From: Microcyclospora pomicola
Taxonomy: Eukaryota; Ascomycota; Dothideomycetes; Capnodiales
DNA: 64,000 bases
Direction: 5' to 3'
NCBI GenBank assembly: GCA_002786065.1
Contig: NHNY01000004.1
Coordinates: 186,001-250,000 of the forward strand
Each line of letters opens with the position of its first letter. Within the stretch, counting starts at the first letter, position 1. This document shows, piece by piece, positions 56,335 through 64,000 of the stretch. The position numbers and the translations under genes are program-made. The notes under the pieces were generated by a model. The model did not search any database and was not told the DNA's origin. It saw nothing but the letters and a program-made list of their open reading frames with translations.

Positions 56335-57243
56335 TCACCATGGATTGACGAAAAGTTCGCTCTCGTCGATGCTGTTGCGATCAACCATGCCGTGGTCTAC
56401 AAGCCACTCAATCCATTTCTTCCACTTCTGACTTGACATCTTCCCCAGTGTCGAGCCATCGCTGTAATATTCGTTGATGCTCCGCTGACTACGTTGCAAG
56501 AAGTCATCTGAACGTGACGGACGGCAATGTTTAGCAAGTACTGTAGCCGCCTGATCAACGTCTTCGATCGCTCGAGCATAACCGGCCGCGGTCGCCTCCA
56601 CAAACTTCGCTAATGTAGCCATATCGAGGTCTTTGGTCGAAGCATTGTACGCAATCACAGGAGAATATCCATATGGGATCCCATAATCTTCTGCTCTGAA
56701 GACATTCAAGCTCTCGCCAGTGGACTTGGTGTCGATGCCTTCCCAGGGCAGGAACACCCAAGTCGCATCCACTTTGCCGTCTTTTAGAGCTTGAAACAAG
56801 CTCAGCTTGCCTTGCTGACGTTCGATTTTGACCTCGTCTGCGGATCCACCATCTTTAGCGACCATCGCTTTCACGATGCTATCCTCATAGCGTGCGTTGT
56901 AGCTACCATAGACTTTGCCTTCGCCCAATTCCTGCATGCTCTTCAGCTTCGTAGAGACGATTGCAGAGGCATCCCGCTGGAGAATTGCATAGATCGCTTT
57001 GAGGCACAGTTTTCCGGATTCCTGATAAGCAATGCAAGATTCCGAAGGGCAAACTGCTAGGTCGACTTTGCCTTCCTCCAGAAGTTTTGCGGGAGTCTTG
57101 CTGTAGGTCTCATCCGGAGGCAGTAGTTGGACATCAAGGCCGTGCGAGGAATACAGTCCGGCCTCCAGGGCGACATAGAGACCGGTATGGATTGTGTTTG
57201 GGGTCCAGTCCAAGGCGATCCTGAGGGTCTTGGTGCCAGACAT
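56335..57243 (-). CDS. THI5/NMT1-like (SsuA/ThiY-type) substrate-binding-fold protein
   Basis: A single exon of 302 residues from ATG 57243, the only ATG in a suitable place. The first strand reads LRIALDWTPNTIHTGLYVAL, then EAGLYSSHGLDVQLLPP and KVDLAVCPSESCIAYQ, the pattern of the type II periplasmic-binding fold in the THI5/SsuA/ThiY family. Unlike bacterial members it has no signal peptide, so it should be cytosolic. Unlike yeast Thi5/S. pombe Nmt1 it lacks the Cys-rich CCCFC motif needed for making the thiamine pyrimidine from PLP and histidine, so it is probably not the HMP-P synthase. It may bind a pyrimidine or formylaminopyrimidine, or act in thiamine salvage; this is open. Bacterial origin by transfer is possible. 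Confidence 0.8.
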   Translation of the reverse strand: MSGTKTLRIALDWTPNTIHTGLYVALEAGLYSSHGLDVQLLPPDETYSKTPAKLLEEGKVDLAVCPSESCIAYQESGKLCLKAIYAILQRDASAIVSTKLKSMQELGEGKVYGSYNARYEDSIVKAMVAKDGGSADEVKIERQQGKLSLFQALKDGKVDATWVFLPWEGIDTKSTGESLNVFRAEDYGIPYGYSPVIAYNASTKDLDMATLAKFVEATAAGYARAIEDVDQAATVLAKHCRPSRSDDFLQRSQRSINEYYSDGSTLGKMSSQKWKKWIEWLVDHGMVDRNSIDESELFVNPW

Positions 57244-58525
57244 GTTGATACAGAGTTTGGAATGGTACGGCAAATATCAAGAAGCTCTTGCACTTTTCCA
57301 CCATGAATAGAAATACAGACGTCTTGCCCACAGATGACGCAACAACTTGAAGCTTGCAGGGGACACACGTGCGAGTAACAAAGGCCCGAAATGAATCTAT
57401 CTCCCAAATCTCACCATCAAGTGACCATTATAATCTGCGAGGAGGGTGAGATGGATGTAGAAAAAGAATAATGTCTTCAGCTTCAAGCAGTGTAAACACT
57501 GATGTCTGGTCTCTGAGGTCGATACTGAGGGCACTGGGATAGACGACACTCGTCCCGCTTGGCTCAATTTCGCGGCCAATGTACCACCATGATATTTTGA
57601 TCGACTTCGTCTAGACGTTCGTAGTACGCGATCGCAGCTCCTTGCTGTACATGGTCGTTTACGTGGCACCTGTACTTCGTTCCCACCGAGCTTCCATGCC
57701 ATGCGTAAAGTTTCCTTGCATTGCCGGATGCCGCAAGTGCCCCGCTCTGGAATCCGGGGTAAGTGAAGCTAGGAGGTACAAGCGAGGTACACATCATCTC
57801 TCCCTCCACCTGACGTCTCAAGCTCCTGTCAATCATTCGAAAGCGATGTCAGCTCCAAGCGGTCCCTCTGCTGCAACAGAAACGATCAAGGCTCTGACCG
57901 GAAGTTGTCATTGCTCATGCTTCGTGGACACCACAAACGATGCTAGCTTCACTGCCATTGTTGGGATGACAGCCAAGCTGAGTAGTTCGACTCCAAGACA
58001 GGCCTTCATTACGAGGATCGAGGGGCTTCCATGAGAACGGAGGTACACTGGTCTAAAGTCTGGTTCGAGAGCTTCTTGCTCTACATGTAGCCAGTACACG
58101 TGAGTATTCGATCGCGGAAGCACCTAGTATAGGTCCTTAGAGCATGGTTGTCTCGAATGTCGCGTGCCACGCCCAATGCCAAAATCTCGGGGTTCCTCTC
58201 CCTCCATCGTTGAGCTCGCCTCAAGCATTTGTCATGAGAGCATCATTGTCGTATAGTATCGTACTGTCCTGGAAGTCAGCGCTCGCTAGCACGTTGGAGC
58301 TTGCTCTTGCTGTGATCAGCAGCAACTATTGACGCAGGTCACGCGATCACGCTTCTACGTCAACCAGACTCTCGACTCATCTCACGACATCTTCTTCTTC
58401 TCAACCCCCCTCTCTACTTCCTTATCAACACTTCAACTTAACCAGCTCGCATTGTCCTCCTTCATCTGCCATCCCATCAACATTACAAACACACCCGTCC
58501 CATCACGACACACAATACAGCCATC
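57244..58525. other. Intergenic and STF2-like promoter
   Basis: About 1.3 kb. An ORF fragment at 57847-58034 includes TGSCHC, recalling the GFA domain start, but nothing else of that family follows. From 58370 to 58525 the sequence is C/T-rich, fitting a 5' leader of the STF2-like gene. Confidence 0.4.
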
Positions 58526-59214
58526 AGTAAGTTCAGCTGTGTTTCCAATGCCCCTCTTGTCCCCCATACGTCACAGCAGGTGTGGCGTGGGGTAGTTCTA
58601 CAAGCAATCTTACCAGCACTATCGATGAGCTTTATATGCTGACAGCTCGATGTAGTGACTCGTACTCACAAGAGCACCGATCGTGACCATGTCGGCCTTG
58701 CCAATGGCACCGCTGCTCCCGAAGAGCATCTGCCACGCTACTTTGGTAAGGCCGGCTACGGCGGCATCGACCCGAGCACCACCAAGAAGCAAGGTGGCGG
58801 CAAAGGCAACTGGTAAGTCTGCGTGCACTGGATGCCTACTTGTTATTCGTCCCTTGCCCGGTATTTCTCAGTGCCTCAGGTCTCGCAAATCATGCACTCG
58901 CTGTCACGCTTTACTTCTGGAGCTAACGACCTCCATTTAGGGGTCGTGAGGGTGTGTCAGAGCTTGAGGACTACGACTACAACATGACCAAGACTCGTCG
59001 TCGCAGCAACAGCACATCTATGGCTGCGGGCCACTCTGCCCTCAAGACCAAGTTCGAAGCGCTGGACCCCGAGGCTATTGACTTCGAAGACTACATGGGT
59101 CCCACCGCTGAAGACTTGGCTGATCAGGCGCACTTGGAGAAGATGAGTACCTCCAGCTCAGCCGATACCATGGGCAGCATCGAAGAGGAGACCGATGGGG
59201 TGCAGAAGAAGTAG
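58526..59214 (+). CDS. STF2/TMA10-like hydrophilin with split start codon
   Basis: Coding exons 58526 (one base), 58656-58812 and 58941-59214 give 143 residues. The A of the start codon is the last base of exon 1 (CCATCA/GTAAGT) and TG opens exon 2 (GATGTAG/TGACTCGT), producing MTRTHKSTDRD, matching the MTRTNKW start of yeast Stf2 and Tma10. The core LPRYFGKAGYGG...KKQGGGKGNWGREG also matches. The second intron (128 bases) has branch site GCTAAC and acceptor TTTAG. The C-terminal half is longer than in yeast, acidic, with RRRSNSTS. Stf2 was first described as a stabilising factor of the F1Fo-ATPase inhibitor and is now seen as a desiccation-protective hydrophilin; Tma10 associates with ribosomes. 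No transmembrane segment. Confidence 0.8.
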
Positions 59215-61938
59215 TGTGACTGCTGAGAGAATCCTTCAGGATGTGACAGCACAGCTCTTACATGGGTGGAGTCACATTCGAAGAGGACGAGCAAGCTCGT
59301 CAGGCATGTATCGCAGGCGATATGTAACGGGGACAACTGGCTCGTGCCTGTCTTCGATGGATTGAGTTGAGCGGAGTGTAAGAATAGCCAAGTACGCATG
59401 CAGAGCAAACAATACCAGAAATGTAACACCACAATTGTCACATTCTCTCGTGGTTATGAACGTGATGACTGGACGTGTAAATCGTTTCGATGAACAAGGA
59501 TTGCTCACACTTCCGGAGGGCCCACTCCTGGCGTATGCGATGAGAAGTAACCAGCTGCAACCTGTCACCACGTGGCGGGAAGTAAGACTGTGCCTATCCA
59601 GCAGTGCTTCACACACCGCAGACCTCACTGGCGTCTCCGTCCTCGACATATGTACTTGAAAGTCGCATCCTGCCTTCGAAACAAGCGCAGTCAGTATATC
59701 AGCAAAATTCGCGTGCCATGTACCTGCATGAGACGTGGACCAAGACCCCATAGAATCGTCCTTGCTTTTGTGGTGTAGAGAAGTCTCTGTGCTTGTCTTG
59801 CACTGTCTCGGGGGTTGATAGACGCAAGGCAGTGGAAACCAGGAGACGGGCGAGACCACATGATGTGAATTGCATCGAGTCAGATACATACACATACCAT
59901 AAGCCCAGCTGATATATCCTAGGAAGCTCACCGCAACGCAAGCTACATGCGTACCTTGCTGTCGAACCACTCTTGCATCAGGCAGATGCACATGAGTCAG
60001 GTTGAGTTATGTACTCACGGCAACATGGGCGGTGGCACCCAGCCGTCCACCTCTTTCATCACACTCGCTTGCGTGAGGGTCGATCACCAGACCGCCAGTC
60101 CCTGTCCACGTCACGCCATGACATGCCATACCATGCCAATCAGGCAGTCCTCAAGACTATATGGACATGCCATTATCATGCTGCCTCCTGCAATCAATCT
60201 ACGTCAGCCAGCCCATCATTGACATCTCGCGCATCTCCATTGCCCAGTTTCAGGTGGAATGATCGACAGACTATATCGCGTCAGGTGCTATTGCGGAAGG
60301 GAGACCTGCCACGGGTTGGCCTGCAGCGGTGTGTGCTATGCCAGCATGCAAGTTAGAGCGGAATCACATCTATATGTGCTCTCACATATGGCTGTCGCAA
60401 TTCGAGTCGTGCGAGCGGTGGTTTCATGCTCCATGGTCCCATGCAGGTACAGAGTCGATGCGATGCGGTGATGGGCATTAATATGTGAAGCAGTTATACA
60501 TCGCTAGAGGGTCCCATCTAGTGAAACGACTATTGTCCGGTGGTGACCAAGTTTCGATGCCGATCATGATGACGAGAACGCAGTCTCAGTCTGAAATCCG
60601 TTGCGGAGTGAAATTTCATACTGGAACGAAGGCTTTGGCATGGCAACGCAGACTCGAGCAGAGCCGCCCGTCAAGAACTGCCGTGCGAATGTACCAAGCA
60701 CGTCTGGTTTGGTCGTTGGATGGTACATGTTCGAGTTCGACAGGGCTGCTAGGCCGCGTCTGGTACCTGCAGACCCAAGGGGAACGTGCACTAGTGCGCG
60801 GCGTCGCCAAGTCTAATGACTGCACGGCGCCACCGAGCCGACTTCACAGCTGAGATCTGCCTTCGAAACATCTCGCCGGCAGAATACTGCTGGCCCATGC
60901 TCTGCTGGGGCTCGACACGTGTGCGATGGCGTCGTTACCAAGATCTAGTCCACAGACTCGGCGTGCTGAAAGATAACCGATCGGTCGATCTGATGCTTGG
61001 CCGGTCCGAAAGCGATCTCTTCAAGTCGCAATGGATTACGACGCGTCTTGGGTGGGCGCTTCTGACGATTCGCGTCCGCATTGCTGCGTGTGAGAGGACA
61101 TCCCAGTGGTCACCGCCTGTTTGCTGGAGATTGCAGGTCGCTGCAGAAGGTATAAGTGCTGCAATAAGAGTTGCTGATCTATGTACTGTAGTCGCATGCC
61201 GACGCAGCATGATCGCCCTTTCACCCAATGCCATGGGATATGCGCTGTCCGCTCCGACAAGGATAGAAACTTGCAGCGTCAAAGCTCTCTTCCGCCAATC
61301 TGCGCTTTCACACGCTCGCTGGCGCCCGCCGGCCTCTCCGGGTCGCGTGAGCGCCACAGCCGTCGTGAGGCTCTCGTTGGCACAATCTGGCAATGAGATG
61401 CTGATCCGTTCTGGACAAACGTTGCCCTCTTTCGCTCTCCTTAGGACTATCTAGGGCTGGCGGTGCCGTTGCCGAAGCCTCCCTCTCCCGCTTCCAGCTC
61501 ACCTCCACTTCGCTGGGCATCATCTGTACCGCTCTAGGGCGTTCCAGGGCGCATTCTCTGCTGCATACAGCAAGTTTCATCACATCCTAGCATCGTCGAC
61601 AAGCCCGCAATTCAGGGTTCGCCGATGAGGCTGCTGCACTCGTCTGCCATGGCGTGGCTGGCTTGGATGCACTTGGGAGTAGGTTTCTATACCGCCGCTG
61701 TTCATAACACAGTTCTTTTCTATATCTTCACCTTGCCCGCCCTGCTCCTTGTCAATTCCAGAAGCTATCACCAGTCTCGAATATCATCCTTACCAATTCA
61801 TTGCAAGCTCTTCGCTAAGATCTCAGCCCGCACACCATCAAGAGCATTCAGTACTCATATACCTCTTCCGCCTCCCAACATCAACCTAATGGACCACCTC
61901 TGTCCGACATTGTCTTTCCCCCTGGCGCCTTGCATGTC
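59215..61938. other. Gene-free stretch
   Basis: About 2.7 kb. ORFs of 212 codons (60816-61454, plus) and 239 codons (59272-59991, minus) show no domain, odd composition and no splice partners; I do not call them. The last 250 bases are pyrimidine-rich and form the likely leader of the transporter gene, with out-of-frame ATGs. Confidence 0.4.
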
Positions 61939-63837
61939 ATGTCTCAGTCAATCCTCACCAGCCTCGCACTCGATGACTGGTTCGAGGCCTATCATCCACA
62001 AGCAACGTCCCAGTCGCCGGACTCGTCAAAGTCTCATCCACATCCTCTCCGGTCGCACAGCAAGGATCTGAAACGCCTTCCGAAGCCGGAAGATCGACCG
62101 GAGATCCCTAACCTCAGCGTTGTACCCGGCCTTGGATATGATGATGCAGCATACACTTCGATCACTCCAAGAGCTGACATCAACATCGACCTGCCCCCAG
62201 TCTACCATGACCGAGGACGACCGAGAGTATCACGACACGATACCACAGTCCCCAGAAGTCCCAAGGACTTTCCCGAAGTACCAACTCGGCCACCTCTGAG
62301 ACCGAATGCATCTCATGGCGGTGCATCAATGAGCTCATACTACTCCTATTCCTCAGTAGAGCTCGACAAGAAGTCGATGAGGGTAGCTGCTCAGGAGATG
62401 TTCGAAGAGCAGCAGCGCAAACCTTCCATTGGGAGGCTCTACTGTTGCTGCGCTGTACTGTGCTTGCTAAATCTCATGGTCGGCCTCAATGCCACCTCAC
62501 TGGTGTCCGCTTTACCCACCATGTCAAAAGACTTGAATGCTGGATCTGTCTCCACCTCCTGGATCGCAATCGCCTCTCTACTCACATCGGCCCTCTTTCA
62601 GCCACTAGTCATGCGACTCTCTACTGTCGGCAGCAAGTCATTACTGGTTGTCGGCCTGAGTCTCGTCACGATTGGCTCCATCCTGTCAGCACTCGCTAAG
62701 ACGACTTCGACCGTCATCATCGGCAGAATTATCGAGGGAAGCGGTAGTGCTGCGGTTAGGGTCTTGACCCAGCTTATTCTCGGACAGTTGATCACCAGCG
62801 AAATCTCGCGAAACTGTGAGAGATGGATTCCAGCCACATTCTGGCTTGGCACAGCCATTGGTCCGATCATTGGTGGCGTATTCACTCATACAGTAGGATG
62901 GCGATACATCTTCTACGTCAACCTCCCATTTGCTTTGGTTGGTGGCGTTACGGTGCCATTGCTAGTCAAGCTGCCAGGACCTACTGAGAAGATGTGGCAA
63001 AGAGTCAAGAAGATAGACGTCCTTGGCTGGCTACTTCTGTCAGCATCTTGTACACTTATAATCCTCGCCATCAGCTGGGCGGGTTCGGTGCATCCCTGGT
63101 CCTCATGGCTCGTCATCGTACCGCTACTGGTCGGGATCACTTTGCTGGTAACATCAACAACATACAATCGCTCCAGCAATCACCCCATACTGCCGGTGAG
63201 CTGCTCCACACGTGCGGTGGCAGTACTACCTTGCATGGGAACGACGATTCATGGTATGCTCTTTACTGCTATCCTCTACATGGTAGCAATCTACTTTCAA
63301 GCTGGACTATCAACCACCGCCCAAACTTCAGGATCGTACCTGCTTTCTTGGACCATACCTTTTGTCGTCATTGCAATCGCGGCCTCTTTTGCAGTGCCGA
63401 ACTCTCACAACCACCTCGCAAGTGGTCTCGGCTGGAGCCTTACCACGACCGGCTTCACTCTGACATTACTCTTCACCACCCACACCTCCGCAGTACTTGC
63501 AATCCCAATCGGCGTGCTCACTGGTGCCGCCATGGGTCTCCTCGCTCCTCTCCTTCGCACATCAATCAAAAGGGCTGCCGCCACCGATGATGAAACCATC
63601 CACGCCGGCCCCATACACAGCTTCTTCAGCACTCTAGGCATGTGCCTCGGCCTCGCAGTCGCTAGCAGCGTCTACCTCAACAGACGCACTCAAGGTCAGG
63701 ACGTACTCGATTCACTGAACTCAGTCTGGATCGTCCTGACCGTGCTCTCTGGCACAGCTTTTGTTCTCTGCATCCTCTCGACCGTGCGCGTACACAAAAC
63801 GCCCGGTCTCATCGAACTTCGCCTCGTCAGCGCCTGA
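61939..63837 (+). CDS. Major-facilitator transporter, DHA2 (14-TM) type
   Basis: A single exon of 632 residues from ATG 61939 (GTCATGTCT). A hydrophilic N-terminus of about 170 residues, rich in Pro, Ser and charged residues, precedes fourteen predicted membrane helices. Typical motifs: LNLMVGLNATSLVSALPTMS in helix 1, GRIIEGSGSAAVRVL in helix 4, WRYIFYVNLPFALVGG in helix 6, and VASSVYLNR near the end. DHA2 proteins are proton antiporters for drugs, amino acids, siderophores or fungal metabolites; the substrate cannot be told. The motif ATFWLGTAIGPIIGGVFTHT is the helix 5 antiporter signature. No biosynthetic genes lie beside it within the window. Confidence 0.88.
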   Translation: MSQSILTSLALDDWFEAYHPQATSQSPDSSKSHPHPLRSHSKDLKRLPKPEDRPEIPNLSVVPGLGYDDAAYTSITPRADINIDLPPVYHDRGRPRVSRHDTTVPRSPKDFPEVPTRPPLRPNASHGGASMSSYYSYSSVELDKKSMRVAAQEMFEEQQRKPSIGRLYCCCAVLCLLNLMVGLNATSLVSALPTMSKDLNAGSVSTSWIAIASLLTSALFQPLVMRLSTVGSKSLLVVGLSLVTIGSILSALAKTTSTVIIGRIIEGSGSAAVRVLTQLILGQLITSEISRNCERWIPATFWLGTAIGPIIGGVFTHTVGWRYIFYVNLPFALVGGVTVPLLVKLPGPTEKMWQRVKKIDVLGWLLLSASCTLIILAISWAGSVHPWSSWLVIVPLLVGITLLVTSTTYNRSSNHPILPVSCSTRAVAVLPCMGTTIHGMLFTAILYMVAIYFQAGLSTTAQTSGSYLLSWTIPFVVIAIAASFAVPNSHNHLASGLGWSLTTTGFTLTLLFTTHTSAVLAIPIGVLTGAAMGLLAPLLRTSIKRAAATDDETIHAGPIHSFFSTLGMCLGLAVASSVYLNRRTQGQDVLDSLNSVWIVLTVLSGTAFVLCILSTVRVHKTPGLIELRLVSA

Positions 63838-64000
63838 CGTTCTCACTACACACCCACACCATCTCTCTTCAGTTACCATTTACCTGACGTTTCACTGGCT
63901 TCCACGCGCTTCACTTCAATGATATCCCACTTTCTCGAGCCACCACCGACATCAAAGCGCGGGAGTGAGCTTCCTTCTACTTTTGGACCACTTCGGCTCC
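63838..64000. other. 3' flank of transporter, window edge
   Basis: 163 bases, C/T-rich, with nothing recognisable before the window ends. Confidence 0.4.

Noticed and set aside
57847-58034. Possible GFA (glutathione-dependent formaldehyde-activating) gene fragment from TGSCHC
   Set aside because: Only a five- to six-residue likeness; the second and third Cys motifs of the family are absent and the frame soon stops.
59272-59991. 239-codon minus-strand ORF after the STF2-like gene
   Set aside because: Cys/His/Arg-rich random-looking sequence without domain or splice partner.
60816-61454. 212-codon plus-strand ORF
   Set aside because: No recognisable motif; overlapped by similar-length ORFs in other frames, as expected by chance in this GC range.

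Overview
This is nuclear DNA of a filamentous ascomycete (Pezizomycotina). The evidence is a NirA-type Zn2Cys6 regulator, a PalA/Rim20 Bro1 protein, short introns of about 50-260 bases with GT-AG borders and GCTAAC-type branch sites, a split RPS23 gene with a 5'-leader intron, and QCR7 and CCP1 genes of fungal type. The general look of the proteins suggests Dothideomycetes (Capnodiales/Mycosphaerellales); that placement is inference. About 27 protein genes on both strands are visible, roughly one per 2.4 kb. I saw no transposase, reverse transcriptase, virus-like ORF, CRISPR array or canonical tRNA.

Layout, 1-25 kb: a left-truncated CaMKK-type kinase; YVH1 phosphatase (minus, four exons); a C2H2 regulator; a 3.4 kb gene-free stretch with a small foldback-like repeat; divergent VFA1 and argininosuccinate lyase; a RUS/DUF647 membrane protein with a 13-base exon; a DNA-3-methyladenine glycosylase; divergent QCR7 and a mitochondrial NAD+ carrier with CCAAT boxes between them; and two uncharacterised membrane proteins on the minus strand.

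25-47 kb: an AHC1-like zinc-finger protein, an Alba-domain protein, branched-chain aminotransferase, an unknown Ser/Thr-rich protein, a relic of a major-facilitator transporter, a four-TM protein, the NatA catalytic subunit Ard1/Naa10, cytochrome c peroxidase, a large kelch-type membrane protein, the copper chaperone Atx1 and the pH-signalling protein PalA/Rim20.

47-64 kb: a 3.3 kb gene-free stretch, a NirA-like Zn2Cys6 regulator, glutathione reductase with an apparent non-AUG mitochondrial presequence, ribosomal protein uS12 (RPS23), a cytosolic THI5/NMT1-like binding protein, an STF2/TMA10-like hydrophilin whose start codon is split by an intron, a 2.7 kb gene-free stretch, and a 14-TM DHA2-type transporter.

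The genes are mostly housekeeping and do not form an obvious biosynthetic cluster. A loose mitochondrial/redox theme is present (QCR7, NAD+ carrier, CCP1, GLR1, ATX1, STF2-like). The most interesting points are about gene structure: the split ATG, the 13-base microexon, the probable CTG-initiated mitochondrial form of glutathione reductase, the foldback repeat and the transporter relic. I found no convincing new multi-gene system.
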